Source: Molossus alvarezi
Taxonomy: Eukaryota > Chordata > Mammalia > Chiroptera > Molossidae
Assembly: GCA_037176705.1 (NCBI GenBank)
Contig: CM073887.1
Span: 87,988,348 to 88,052,347 of the forward strand
Direction: 5' to 3'
Length of the DNA: 64,000 nucleotides
Of the stretch, positions 22,075-33,400 are shown piece after piece (position 1 is the first letter of the stretch; every line of letters starts with the position of its first letter). A program made the translations under genes and the position numbers. The notes below the pieces were generated by a model. That model worked only from the letters and a program-made list of their open reading frames with translations, searched no databases and had not been told where the DNA came from.

Positions 22075-23044
22075 AAGAACACTATCAAAAGAATTAAAGG
22101 CAATCCATGGAATGGAAAAATATATTTGCAAAGCATTTGTCTGACAAGGGATTGATATCCATAATATATAAATAACTCCTAACTCAACAACAATAAAATA
22201 ACCTGATTTAAAAATGGGCATAACACTTGAACAGACGTTTCTCCAAAGACAGACCCATGGCCAATAAGCACATGAAAACATACTCAACACCACAAGCCAT
22301 TACAGAAATTCAAATAATAAGATACCACTTCACACCTATTAGGATGGCTATGATAAAAACAACAATAACAAAAAGAAAGTAACAACTGGGAAAAACATGG
22401 AGAAATTAAAACTCTTCTGCACTTCTGGTGGAAATGGAAAATGGTATAGCCATGGCAGAAAACCATATGGTAATTCCTCAAAAAGTTAAACATACAATTA
22501 TTATATAATCCAGCAATTCCATTTCTGGGTATGGACCCAAAAGACTTGAAAAAAGGGACTCGAACTGGTATTTGTACACCCATGTTCATAACAGCAATAG
22601 TCACAAAAACCAAAAGGTTAAAACAATCCAAGTGTCCATCAAAAGATGAATACAAATTAACAAAATGTGATACACACAAACAATGGCCTGTTATTCAGCC
22701 ATAAAACAGAATGAAATTTTAAATCACACTATAACATGGATAAACTTTAAAGACATGCTAAGTGAAATAAGTCAGACATAAAAGGACAAATATTATATGA
22801 TTCAAATTCTAAGAGGTATCTATAACAGTCAAATTCATAGAGACAAAAAATAGAAGGGTGATTGCCGGGGGCTAAGAGGAGGAAGGAATGGGGGATGATT
22901 ATTGTTTAATGGGTACAGAGTTTCAATTTGGAGAGATAAGTTCTGGAATATTGCACAACAATGTGGAGGTACTTAATGGCACTGAACTATATACCTAATG
23001 ATGGTTAAATGCTACATTTTATGTTATGCATACCTTACCAACAT

Positions 23045-23366
23045 AAAAAACAATACAAAAGATTAATGAAACCAAGAGCTGGTTCTTTGAAAAAATAAAC
23101 CAGATTGATGAATCTTTAGCCAGATTCATCAAGAAACAAAGAGAGGACCCAAATAAATAAAATCAGAAACTAAAGAGGTGAAGAAACAATTGATACCACA
23201 GGAATACAAAAGATTGTAAGAAAATACTATGAATAGTTATATGCCAACAAACTGGACAACCTGGATGAAGTGGACAAATTCCTAGAAACATACAATCTTC
23301 CAAAACTCAATCAGGAAGAATCAGAAAACCTGAATAGACCAAAAACAACTTAAGAAATTGAAGTAG
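23045..23366 (+). mobile_element. L1 ORF2 fragment
   Basis: ACCAAGAGCTGGTTCTTTGA, ATATGCCAACAAACTGGACA and GTGGACAAATTCCTAGAAAC are from the L1 ORF2 region just before the reverse transcriptase. A separate piece from the preceding L1 3' end. Confidence 0.8.
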
Positions 23367-23590
23367 TCCGGTTGGTATTGCTCAGTGGTTGAGCTTCGAC
23401 CCATGCACCAAGAGCTCACTGGTTTGATTCCTAATCAGGGCACTTGCCCAGGTTGTGGGCCAAATCCACAGTGGGGGACATGGAGGCGGCAGCCTATCAA
23501 TGTTCTCTCTCATCAATGTTTCTATCTCATTCTCCCTCTCCCTTACTCTCTCTAAAATCAATAAAGAAAAAAAGATTAAAAAAAAAAAAT
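23367..23590 (+). mobile_element. Ves type B SINE
   Basis: Type B head, body with CTCTCATCAATGTTTCTATC and tail AAAATCAATAAAGAAAA. Next to a second type B copy. Confidence 0.88.
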
Positions 23591-23600
23591 ACCAAGGGCA

Positions 23601-23808
23601 GCCTGGCCACTGTGGCTCAGTGGACTGAGTGTCAGAGTGTTATCCAATGGACTGAGAGGTCGATTCCTGGTCAGGACACATTCCCGGGTTGTGGGCTCAA
23701 TGCTAAGTAGGGCCCATGCAGGAGGCAGCTGATCAATGTGTCTCTTTTGTATCAATGTTTCTCTCTCTCTCTCTAAAAATCAAAAAAAACATATTTTAAA
23801 ATAAAATA
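23601..23808 (+). mobile_element. Ves type B SINE
   Basis: Starts GCCTGGCCACTGTGGCTCAG; the head has a local duplication around GGACTGAG. Ends AAAAATCAAAAAAAACATAT directly before the HAL1 5' end. Confidence 0.85.
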
Positions 23809-25960
23809 GGGACTAACTGTCAAGAAGGCGGCGTAGGTAAACGTGGTATCGCATCCTCCCACAACCACATCAAAGTTACAACTAAACTACAGAACAACCA
23901 TCATTCAGAACCGCCTGAAATCAAACTGAATGGAAGTCCTACAACTACGGAATTAAAGAAGAAGCGGCATCGAGACTGGTGGGAGGGGCAGAGGCGGATA
24001 GGCTGGTCACATACCCATGTGTGGTGGATAAAAATCAGGAGGACACCTCAGCTGGGAAGGTCCTCCCTGAGGACTGAGGGGTCCCCATCCTACACCAGAT
24101 GCCCCGTTCAGGGTTCCAGTGCCAGGAAGAGAATCCCCATAACTTCTGGCTGGAAAAACCAGCGGGGAACTAAGGCTCAGGGAGGCTGAGGCAAGTGGAG
24201 CCCCAGGCAGCTCCTCTTAAAGGGCCCACGCACGAACTTATTGGACTCACTACCTCTAAGCTTGAAGGGGAAGCAGATGGAGGGGCACCAGAGACATACA
24301 GGGAAGAACTGAGCTGTTTGGCACTGGAGCGATGGCTGGAGACGGGGCTTTCTCCGGAACAAATGTGCTGTCAGAGGCCTTTGTTCCTTTGGTGAACCCT
24401 TCCTTGGGACAGCAGACAGCCACCATATCTGGGACTCTATCAAACTTGGCTCACACTGGTAGCCCCGCCCTGGTGATTCCCTGAGGCCCTGCCCCACCCA
24501 ACTTTCAGGCCCAACCAAGCTGTTGCCAGTTGCTTAACCATAGGATTGGCCTGTCTTGGATCCTGCTTCAGGTTTTCCTAAATTCTTTCAAACAAGCAGT
24601 ATCTGGTCTCAGCTAGCCCCATAGCTTTCGTTAAGTAATACACAGAAACAAACACAGGGAGGCAGCCGAAATGAGGAGACAAAGAAACAGGTCCCAAATG
24701 AAAGAACAGAACAAAACCCCAATAAAAGAACTAAGCGAAAGGGAGATAAGCAACCTAACAGATACTGAGTTCAAAATACTGCTTATAAGGATGCTCAATG
24801 AACTTAGTGAGGGCCTCAAGAGCATTAAAAAAGGACCACTCAGAAATGATGGATGCATAGTCAGAAATGAAGGAGGCATTAACTGAAATAAAGAATAATT
24901 TACACAGATTCAATAGTAGAGTACATAAATCCAAAAAGCAAACCATTGATTTGGAATATAAGGAAGCAAAAAACGCCCAATCAGAACAGCAAAAAGAAAA
25001 AAGAATCCAAAAACATGAGGATAATGTAAGGAGCCTCTGGGACAACTTCAAGCGTGCCAACATTCGCATCTTGTGGGTGCCAGAAGGAGAAGAGAGAGAG
25101 AACAAGAAATTGAAAACCTGTTTGAAACAATAATGGCAGAAAACTTCCCTAGCTTGGTGAAGGAAACAGACATACAAGTCCAGGAAACACAGAGAGTCCC
25201 AAACAAGGCAATCCCCAAGAGGCCCACACCAAGACACATCATCATCAAAATGCAAAAGGTTCAAGACAAAGAGAGAATCTGAAAAGCAGCAAGAGAAAAG
25301 CAGTTAGTTACCTACAAGGGAGTTCCCCTAAGGCTGTCAGCTGATTTCTCAAAAGAAACTTTGTAGGCTAGAAGGGAGTGGCAAGAAATATTCAGAGTGA
25401 TGAAAAGCAAGAACCTACAACCAAGATTACTCTATCCTTCAAGGCTGTCATTTAGAATCGATGGCCATATAGTTTCACAGACAAGAAAAAGTTAAAGGAG
25501 TTCATCACCACAAAACCGTTATTATATGAAATGATGAAGGGTCTTTTTGAAGAAAAAGATAAAATATATGAACAAACAAAATGGCAATGAATACATATCT
25601 ATCAACAATGGAATCTATAAACAAAATGAACAGGCAGAACAGAAACATTCTCATAGATACAGAGAACATTTTGTTGGTTGCCAGATGGGAGGGGGGTTGG
25701 GGGAATGGGTGAAAAAGGTGAAAGGATTATGAAGTACAAATTCATTGCTAGACTGACAAACCTCAAAGGGGAAGGGGTTGGGGGATGGGAAGAAATAAAC
25801 CAAAGAACTTATATGCATAAGCAATGGACACAGACAATACTGTGGGAAAAGGCAGGAGGGGGGCGGGAGTGGGGAGGAGGAGGTCAATGGGGGAAAAATG
25901 AGAACATCTATAATACATTCAACAATAAAGATTAAAACAATAAAATAAAAAAATAAAAAT
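23809..25960 (+). mobile_element. HAL1 (half-L1) retrotransposon, nearly full length
   Basis: Begins with an L1-like 5' end (CTGTCAAGAAGGCGGCGTAG) and a G+C-rich 5' UTR to about 24670. ORF1 follows: MRRQRNRSQMKEQNK at 24671, coiled-coil part, then the RNA-binding domain (ENFPSLVKETDIQVQETQRV; PRHIIIKMQKVQDKERI; SFRIDGHI) to about 25560. ORF2 is absent; an L1-like 3' tail with ATTCAACAATAAAGATT and A-rich end follows at once. ORF1 has at least two frameshifts and a stop, so this copy does not make a full protein. The long minus-strand frame at 24755-25264 is antisense to it. Confidence 0.85.
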
Positions 25961-25974
25961 AGCCATTTATAAAA

Positions 25975-26965
25975 AATTTTAAAAAGAATACAAACCAAGA
26001 GGAACAAACAGGATTTAAAAAAAGAAAAAGTATTGGTGAAGACGTGGAATGGGAATGCCAACAGATGCAGCCACTATGGAAAACAATGTGGAGTTTTCTT
26101 AAAAATAATAAAAATGGCCCTGGCCAGTTTGGCTCAGCAGTTAGAGCATAAGCCTGCGGTTCAGAGACCAGGGTTCGGTTCCCGCTAAGGGTGCGTACCT
26201 CGGTTGCAGTTTGTCCCTGGCCCTGGTTGGTCATGTGGGTGGCAGCCACTCGATGTGTCCCTTTAATGTCAATGTTTCTCTCTTTCTCTCTCTTCCTCTC
26301 TCCCTCCCACTCTATCTGAACAAAAAAATGAAAAAATGTCCTCAGGTGAGGATTAAATAAATAAAATAATAAAAATGGAACTGCCATTTGATCTAATAAT
26401 CCCACTTTTAGCAATATACACTAAGAATCCCAAAACACCAATCAAAATAAATATATATACCCCCATGTTCATAGCAGCATTATTTACAATGCTAAGATCT
26501 GGAAACAGCCCAAGTTCCCATCAGTAGATGAGTGGATAAAAAGGTTGTGGTACATTTACACAATGGAATACTCTGCAGCTCTAAAAAAGAAGGATCTCTT
26601 ACTCTTTGAGACAGCATGGAGGGACCTGGAGATTATTATGCTAAGTATAATAAGCCAGGTAGAGAAACACAAATATTACATGATCTCACTTATAAGGGAA
26701 TCTAATGAACAAAATAAACCAACGAACAAAATAGATTCAGAGACATGGAAGCATGGAACAGACTGACAAATCTCAGAGAGAAGAATAGAGTGGGGGCAGA
26801 AAAGATTAACCAAAGAAATTATATGCATATATACATTGTCCATGGACACAGACAATAGTGTGGTGAAGGCCTGTAGTTGGCAGGAGCTGGATAGAGGGGC
26901 GCAATGAGGGGGTGGGGAGGGGGGACATCTGTAATATTCTCAACAATTAAGATAAATTAAAAAGA
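25975..26965 (+). mobile_element. L1 3' end
   Basis: ORF2 C-terminal region (MWHIYTMEY-type text at 26545, here MWYIYTMEYSAALKKKDLLL) and 3' UTR with CATGGACACAGACAATAGTG, ending in an A-rich tail. Interrupted by a Ves SINE at 26117. Its 3' end closely resembles that of the HAL1 copies. Confidence 0.85.
26117..26364 (+). mobile_element. Ves type A SINE in L1
   Basis: Full-length; 14-bp duplication AATAATAAAAATGG on both sides. Tail TCCTCAGGTGAGGA. Confidence 0.93.
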
Positions 26966-27091
26966 AAAAAAAGTTTTAAGCTTCAAACTTAAAATACATA
27001 AAATGCAAGTTCAGCCTCTAAAAGAACCATACAAAATTGTGTTTAAGGAGCTATTCAGTCTTGTTTACGTAAATTGAAGGTTCCAACTTAC

Positions 27092-27227
27092 CATCTAGGA
27101 AATACCCCATTCTCCAAACTTGTTGTTTGGCTGCGTCGCCAACGTCTCTGGTAGCTACTGGCACAACTTCGGGTAAGTGAGGAGTTCGGGGAGGGAAACG
27201 GTGTAATAAGCAAGCTGCTAAGAGATG
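27092..27227 (-). CDS. FNIP1: FNIP1 exon 9
   Basis: Forty-four codons (residues 261-304) starting [20 protein letters not shown], then [20 protein letters not shown] and VFPR, ending in a split Trp305. The acceptor is CTTGACAG and the donor GTAAGT. Its first complete codon corresponds to human Ser261, a reported AMPK site. The basic QRRWRRSQ segment leads into the middle FNIP domain. Confidence 0.95.
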
Positions 27228-27661
27228 CTGTCAAGTCAGAATAAGAACAAGTGTAATGTATAAGTCAATTATTACTAAGCATAAAGACAAATTTCTTTTT
27301 AACAAATTTAAGAGCAATGAGTCAAATTTTCCATTTTGCTTCTTGAGCCTCTAAAATTTATTAATAACATCATTGATGGAGCAAGGTCCCAGAGGATAAA
27401 AATCATATATAATAATGTGTTGGCAAGAGATCTGAGACAATCTCCCTTGACACTGTTATCCCCAGCACCACTCCAGAAGAAAATGCTACTTTGAAATACA
27501 GCATTATCTCTTTGGCATGAGACCGTTCCCTAGCTTAGTTGAACATTTAAGTCCTTAATATTAAAGGATACATAATGTAATGCAATGTAATTTTAATTGA
27601 TTTTAAGAACAAAAACTGTATTTGAAAATAAGTGTCTAAATGTCATTTAAAGATGTCACTT
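27228..27661. other. FNIP1: Intron 8 end, nothing recognised
   Basis: About 430 bp upstream of exon 9 in transcript sense. No repeat recognised. Confidence 0.5.
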
Positions 27662-27674
27662 AAAAGTACTCGTG

Positions 27675-27920
27675 CATCAGCCCTGGCTGGTTTGGCTCAG
27701 CGGTTACAGCATCGGTCTGTGGTCCAGAGAGACCCAAGTTTGGTTTCTGCTAAGGGCACGTATCTTGGTTGCAGTTTGTACCTGGCCCTGGTTGGTTGTG
27801 CAGGTGGCAGCCACTTGATGTGTCCCTTTCACGTCAATGTTTCTCTCTCTCTCTCTCTCTCCCCCTCCCACTCTATCTGAACAAAAAATGGAAAAATGTC
27901 CTCAGGTGAGGATTAAAAAC
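27675..27920 (+). mobile_element. Ves type A SINE
   Basis: Full-length; identical 13-bp duplication AAAAGTACTCGTG at 27662-27674 and 27921-27933. Tail TCCTCAGGTGAGGA. Confidence 0.93.
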
Positions 27921-27981
27921 AAAAGTACTCGTGGACCACTTGTACATAGGCAGTCAAGTTTGTGAATGCTTGGCCACTTTT

Positions 27982-28207
27982 TTGTTTATTAATCCTCACC
28001 CGAGGGTATTTTTTCCATTGATTTTTGGAGAGAGAGGGGGAGAGAGAGAGGAACACTGATGTGAGAGAGATACATCAATTGGTTGTCTCCTGCAAAACCC
28101 CTACTAGGGCCGGAGACTGAACCTGCAACAAGGTATGTGCTCTTGACCAGGAATCAAACTTGCGACCCTTTAGTTTTTCTAACAACTGAACCACACTGGG
28201 TAGGGCA
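27982..28207 (-). mobile_element. Ves type A SINE, sense to FNIP1, diverged
   Basis: Tail AATCCTCACCCGAGGGTATT at the left, head at the right. Duplication CTTGGCCACTTTT on both sides. Confidence 0.88.
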
Positions 28208-28220
28208 CTTGGCCACTTTT

Positions 28221-29261
28221 AATAAGTCTCGACTATACCTACAAAGCTCCAAAAAAAAAAAAAGGTAAATCCTATAAACTGCTCTCTGAAGCATTCTAAT
28301 GGTTGACAGACACATTCCAATAGAGTCCACTCTGATTATAATTGCTATAATCCTGTAACTGTGGGGATTATTCTCTTCTTAAAACCCTTTTCTGCCATCT
28401 AAAAGCTCTGTTTCTTGCCTGGGGTGTAAAAAGCTACAACTCTTTATTTTTCCTTGGGCTAGGAAAGCTAGCCTTTCTTCTCACTGGATCTATAGAGGAA
28501 AAGACATTAAGAGTTTGCTTTTGTTTGGCAATCTTCATAATTATAACCACATACTGAAAATTTATAAAGTAATCTAAAATAGGAAGATATTATTATCATC
28601 TATGAAAAAGTACATGCCACATGATATATCATTTTGGATACCAGGACTGAAAACTAAGAGATTGACATTATAAAGATTTGTTCATCTGAATTCTCTGACA
28701 AATTCCATGAGAAAGGGGAGAGCTTTAATTACCATTCAAATATCTGAACCACCAATAAATTAATTCTAAATTCCTTTCTTGATAAGGTCATATTTTATCA
28801 ATTATTATTGTAAAACTTTGTAGACTAAAATAAGACTGGGTATGTATAACAAATCTAGGTATGGTTTCAGTGAAAAATCAAATGCTACTCTAACTTTGGA
28901 AAAGCTATGTTTTACTAAATTCTGAAATTAAAAAGAACACTACTAGAAAAGAAAAATACACAATTTAAATGGCATATGTGAATTGAGTGGCTTGAAGAAG
29001 CCTTACAGATAAATCTAGCCAGGACCTTCAATTTATAGTTGAAGAAAATGAAGTATAGGAACATAAATTTATCACCTCCAAAATGTTGGATAAACTAATG
29101 AGAATTATATTCCAGCCACAGAGAAATAAATCTCTACATTATATAGAAGCAAAGGTATACAGAGAAACATACCCTAGATTAATTCCAAAGAACAAAAATA
29201 GTAAATTCAATTAGAAATGAAGAGTGAGATTTGAAAGATGCAGACTTTTCATGTTAGACTA
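28221..29261. other. FNIP1: Intron 8 stretch, nothing recognised
   Basis: About 1 kb without recognisable repeats; one of the longer SINE-free stretches. Confidence 0.5.
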
Positions 29262-29440
29262 GTGGTTCTCAACTCTAGCTGTCCATCAAAATTAGATGTT
29301 GAAGTTTTTCATGTTGTTTTGTTTTTCAAATATGGATGCCTAAGGTTTTTTCCAAGCTAAATCAGAGTCTTCAGGAGTAGCGTTCAGGTAATTGAAATTT
29401 TTTAAAAACTTCCTGTTATTCTAATGCAAACCTAGGGATT
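29262..29440 (+). mobile_element. MER5-type hAT MITE
   Basis: Left end TAGTGGTTCTCAACTCTAGC matches the terminal repeat of MER5 elements; inner text ATGGATGCCTAAGG and TTCTAATGCAAACCTAG fit as well. The right terminal repeat is worn. Confidence 0.7.
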
Positions 29441-30261
29441 ACAATATATGGTAAGTTTGGACTTCCCATCTATACTCAAAATTGAATTGTAATCAATTTG
29501 GATAGCAGGGCCATATAATGTCACAACACACATGGATAACCACAGTGAATATAGTTTCACTGAACAGACACTTTTCCTTTTAAATGGAAAGTCCTTCTTC
29601 TATGCCTTTGCCTGGATAATGCCTATTTATTTTTCAAGAAACAACTCAAGTATTATCCCTCTGTCCCTTGCCCAGGCTTTGAGGTTCTCTTTCTCTGAGT
29701 CTAACACAAAATGCATCACACAATGAACGATGACAAATGATTTTCCTGACTGTTTCTCAGTAGACTCTGCTCCTCAAAAATCTGGGCCTTTTTTTGTTTT
29801 TTTCTTCTCTTCTCTTTTATCCCCAGCTTATTTCAACAAAAGTTTGTCAGGCAAATTTTGGGGAAAAAAAGTGTAACAGTAGTTCAAAATGCTTAAGACG
29901 TTCTGTGCAAGAAACAGTCTAACAATTTAAATTCGTTAGGAGCAAGCTGACACAAATAACTGTTTTTTTCTACTATACTATGTAAGTAGTCTCTTGAGCA
30001 ATACTTTTTTTTTTTGTACTGGCTAAGCTTAAGCCAGTGTGCATTCATCCAGGTCATGCTCCACCAGGCACATTTAGTCATACCTATATGAAATATTTTA
30101 AATTTAAAACATTTCTCTCTGCTGTTCCTATAATTCTCTTGTTCTATCAATACTAACAAGCTATGTACATAAAATTGAAAGATAAAGGCAAAGATAAAAA
30201 AGAAAATCAATGTCAGCTAATAGTTATAAAAAACTGGATTAACACATAAACCTGGCATTAC
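29441..30261. other. FNIP1: Intron 8 stretch, nothing recognised
   Basis: About 820 bp; a polypyrimidine stretch near 29788-29820 and a T run near 30004. No repeat or exon recognised beyond that. Confidence 0.5.
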
Positions 30262-30333
30262 CAGAGCGTGCTATGCCACTGTCTCTGTCCTCATTCAGCT
30301 CTCTTCCAGGCATGTCCATTGGGTTGCTGTGAA
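30262..30333 (-). CDS. FNIP1: FNIP1 exon 8
   Basis: Twenty-three codons reading [20 protein letters not shown] then ARS, with split Val236 at the start and split Ala260 at the end. The acceptor is GATTCACAG and the donor GTAATG. It encodes the acidic linker before the RSAS AMPK motif; the phosphoacceptor Ser261 itself falls on the first complete codon of exon 9. Confidence 0.94.
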
Positions 30334-31464
30334 CTGTGAATCAAGACAAAATCGTCAGTTATAAAATATACTGCTATTCAGGTTGGCATTCTTCCGTTTA
30401 AACCGCAAACTCAATCATGCTCATCTTACTGCATTCCTTTATTTTTTCAATAGCATGGCATAAACCCAACACCAAGAGCTATTACTCAGTTGAACAAGCT
30501 TTGAGATCTAATGATTTGACATATAATATGAAAATAATCTGTAATATGTAAAGAAGCAAGGGTGACTAAAATAAGTATTTCAGAAGCATATTCAATGACA
30601 TGGCAAGATATTCACAATATACTATTAAATTTTTAAAAAGGAAGTTACTGAACAGTAAGAATGATGATTGCTGGGGCTAAGTGATGGGCACATGATAGTT
30701 TATTATTCTGCCTGTACGTTTAAAAATTCCACATAATAAAAATGTTAAGAAAACTATATGAATAGTATAATCCCAATTATAGTTTTTTTTGTTTTTTTGT
30801 TTCTTTGGTTAACATATTTTTTCCTATTCACATTTCCCTGATTTTCTATAAAAAATGTGTTGTTCATATCTCATATTTGTAAGAAAAATAAATATTAACT
30901 AAAATAAGAAACTGAATACAACTTACTCATTACTGAAGCATGAAAACACTCTATAATGATATAAACAAATATACTCATATATGCCTTTTACAGAGCAATT
31001 ATAACAGTGCTTGTTCATCTAAATCTTAGCTCCAAGAGAAATCAATCTAATAAAATAGTACAGAAATTTTACAATAAGATAGGATATTTTCTGCAACTGG
31101 TGAACTATGGTACAAAAGCTACTCAGCCAAGGAAACAAGATAGTGTCACAATAGAAATTCCAACTGGATAATATTTATACCAAAATTTGGTTTGAAATTC
31201 TAAAGTTAAAATCATTATTACATAATGACATAAGAAATGACAAACACTGGAATTTCATGAAAATGTCTTCTACTGAGAAAGTTTCTGGAAACTTCAAGAA
31301 CATACTCAGTAGAAATAAATTAAGTTCTGGCACTTCCTAAGCAATGTTTTCTTAACCACATCCTCTCCAACTACATTTATTTACTGTCTTGTTTCCACAG
31401 CTTAACTAAGGATTCTAGCTACTGGGGCACACCAACTAGTCTACCCACACAGCACATCGCAAAC
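30334..31464. other. FNIP1: Intron 7, nothing clearly recognised
   Basis: The 1.1-kb intron between the cassette exon and exon 8 has no young SINE. Around 30650-30760 the text (GATTGCTGGGGCTAAGTGAT, then AATAAAAATG) could be an old LINE 3' end, but I cannot name it. Confidence 0.5.
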
Positions 31465-31548
31465 CTGCAAAGAAAGAGGCACTCCTGATCAGGCGGAGCG
31501 GACCCTGTTCAGAGAATGCCCGCCTGGGGCTGCAGAACTGTGAAAGAC
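31465..31548 (-). CDS. FNIP1: FNIP1 exon 7, 84-bp phase-neutral cassette exon
   Basis: The exon encodes 28 residues: G(L)[14 protein letters not shown] followed by [12 protein letters not shown], residues 208-235 in the 1166-residue numbering. Acceptor CCATGTAG, donor GTTTGC. The donor is weak at positions +3 to +6. Length 84 and identical phases at both ends make skipping frame-neutral; a human isoform lacking this segment is known (from memory). The exon holds the serines corresponding to Ser220, Ser230 and Ser232, reported AMPK phosphorylation sites on human FNIP1. A second AG lies 11 bases inside the exon (TTTCACAG) and would shift the frame if used. It is isolated within an 8.9-kb interval otherwise lacking exons between exon 6 and exon 8. 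Confidence 0.93.
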
Positions 31549-31861
31549 CTACATGGCAAAAACGTAAAATACATTGAAAGAGAGCTGTTAGAGAAGCTGC
31601 AGTGCATCAGGAATAAAAGGCAAGCTAAAGCAGCACAAAAGCAGACCAACAGATATGAATGAAAACTTTTAAATTAAGTAAGAATAATTGTAGCTGGCTT
31701 CCTTTTTTTGAAACAGGATAGTTTCCCTCTGGTGATAGCAAACATAATTTCATGCCTATTTACTAATAAATTTGTATATAATACTAAAAATAAACTTCTA
31801 CTACACAAGGCAAAATTATTTTAAATGTTCAACCCTTTGTAATATAAAACAATATTTTTTA
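31549..31861. other. FNIP1: Intron 6 end, nothing recognised
   Basis: About 310 bp upstream of the cassette exon in transcript sense; its pyrimidine tract TTTTACGTTTTTGCCATGTAG is modest. Confidence 0.5.
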
Positions 31862-31963
31862 AAACTTCTTGGGGTGACATTGGTTAATAAGATCATACAG
31901 GTTTCAAGTGTACATCTCTATGATACATGATCTGTACTGCACTGTGTGTCCACCACTCAACCT
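31862..31963 (-). mobile_element. L1 3' end fragment, antisense to window
   Basis: CTTGGGGTGACATTGGTTAA and CATACAGGTTTCAAGTGTAC match the antisense of a bat L1 3' end also seen at 44100-44180. Confidence 0.65.
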
Positions 31964-32070
31964 TTTGTTTTTGTACGTGCCCCTAGCCACTAGGGCCTAG
32001 TGGGAACTGAACCCGGGACTCTCTGGTCTGCAGGCCGACGCTCCAACCGCTGAGCCAAACTGACCAGGGC
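31964..32070 (-). mobile_element. Head-only mini-Ves SINE
   Basis: Minus-strand tRNA-like head truncated at GGGCACGTAC, nearly the same point as the copy at 8350-8460, followed by AAAAACAAAA. It carries a small internal duplication of CCACTAGGGCC. Flanks CAACCTTTTGTTTTT / CAATCTTGTTTTTTT are similar. Confidence 0.75.
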
Positions 32071-32171
32071 CAAACAATCTTGTTTTTTTTTAAGAGTCAG
32101 AAAAGCGCAGTAATGTTATCTATATAATTTGACATTTGCCAAATAAATTTATCTTTTAAAAAGTTAGTTTT

Positions 32172-32335
32172 AGCCCTGGCCCATTTGGCTCAGCGATTAG
32201 AGCATAGGCCCGTGGACCAAAGGGTGTGGGTTCAATTCCCAATCAAGAGCACATAACCTGGGTTGCAGGTTCAATACCCAGCCCTGGTCGGAGTTGTGGA
32301 GGAGGCAACCAATCAATGTCTCTCTCTCACATCAA

Positions 32336-32383
<48 letters not shown>

Positions 32384-32455
32384 CCTCCTTCCCTCTCCCC
32401 CCTCCCTCCCACTCTATCTAAAACTCAATGAAAAAAATATCCTTGGATGAGGATT
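32172..32455 (+). mobile_element. Ves type A SINE with expanded (TC)n
   Basis: Worn duplication AAGTTAGTTTT / AAGTCAGCTTT. The body has a pure TC run of about 40 bases (32340-32380) followed by C-rich units. Confidence 0.88.
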
Positions 32456-32784
32456 AAGTCAGCTTTAAAATGACAGTGTTCTCTTACAGTAGCAGTAAGG
32501 AGAAAACCACCCTAATGCTTAGCTGAGAAAAAAACACAACATACAACAAAGAACAAATATAGAAAAGGAATCTATTGACAAATAAGTATTAAAATAATTT
32601 TTTCTAACCTAGCGATAAGTTGCAACATAATGGAAGAAGCCAAACTTCCTAGGCCAGGGGTTAGCCACTAAGGAATCAGGTCACCAGTACAGCTTGTATG
32701 GGCCAGATTCCTGTCTGTTGAAGAAAAGTAGCTACTACAGACTTGACCAAAAGAAAATAACAGAATCTAAAAAACCCCAAAAGG
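32456..32784. other. FNIP1: Intron 6 stretch, nothing recognised
   Basis: About 330 bp between two SINEs. No repeat recognised. Confidence 0.5.
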
Positions 32785-33215
32785 GCCCAGCTGGTGTGGC
32801 TCAGTGGATTGAGCATCGTTCCATGAACTGAGAGGTCCCGGTTCGATTCCTGGTCAGGCTCAATCCCCAAAAGGGGCATGCAGGATGCAGCCGATTGATG
32901 TTTCTCTCTCACATCAACATTTCTCTCTCACATCGATATTTCTATTTTTTTCATTTATTTATTTTTAGAGAGAGCAGAAGTGAGAGGGAGAGAGAGATAG
33001 AAACATTGATGAGAGAAAACATCGACCTCCCACCTCCTGTATGCCCCCTCCCCACTGGGGAGGTTCACAACCTGGGCAGGACCAGGAATCGAACCGGCAA
33101 CCTGTTGGTGTATGGTTGACGCTCAACCACTGAGCCACACCGGCCACACTCACATCGATATTTCTATTTCTCCCTTTCTCTCTCTAAATAATCAATAAAA
33201 ACAAACAAACAAAAA
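32785..33215 (+). mobile_element. Ves type B SINE (outer) with nested copy
   Basis: Plus-strand type B head and body, interrupted at the CT-rich body by an opposite-strand SINE; tail AATAATCAATAAAAACA. Confidence 0.88.
32948..33148 (-). mobile_element. Ves type B SINE nested in a Ves
   Basis: Minus-strand copy inside the previous SINE. The 21-bp target duplication (32927-32947, 33149-33169; core CACATCGATATTTCTATTT) is identical on both sides, so the insertion is young. Confidence 0.94.
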
Positions 33216-33400
33216 ACAACAAAGGAGACTCAAAAAGGGTAACACTATAACCTAGAAGCAAACAGCTGGGTTACCTGTTAGTTACTCTTAATCAAGATAG
33301 CCTAAATAGCCATCTAGGAGGTTTACCTAGGATAGAATAGAGGACTTTCTGTCAAAATAAGTGACAAATGTATTTTTCAAATTGCTAATAAATATTTTGG

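Larger units (their letters stand above)
21445..23044 (+). mobile_element. Old L1 3' part (ORF2 end and 3' UTR)
   Basis: Classic L1 ORF2 C-terminal text on the plus strand (CCAGCAATTCCATTTCTGGG, AAGTGTCCATCAAAAGATGA) and an L1M-type 3' UTR to about 23040. Interrupted by nested SINEs at 21643-22074. Long minus-strand open frames here are antisense shadows. Confidence 0.85.

Noticed and set aside
22284..22679. 131-codon minus-strand frame
   Set aside because: Antisense to the L1 ORF2 C-terminal region.
24755..25264. 169-codon minus-strand frame
   Set aside because: Antisense to HAL1 ORF1; a known shadow of A-rich ORF1 sequence.
31538..31548. Alternative acceptor 11 bases inside FNIP1 exon 7
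   Set aside because: Use of it would shift the frame; the first acceptor reproduces the known GLSQFC protein sequence exactly.
32340..32400. Tandem repeats considered as a CRISPR or satellite array
   Set aside because: It is a TC microsatellite inside a SINE; no spacer-repeat structure exists anywhere in the window.
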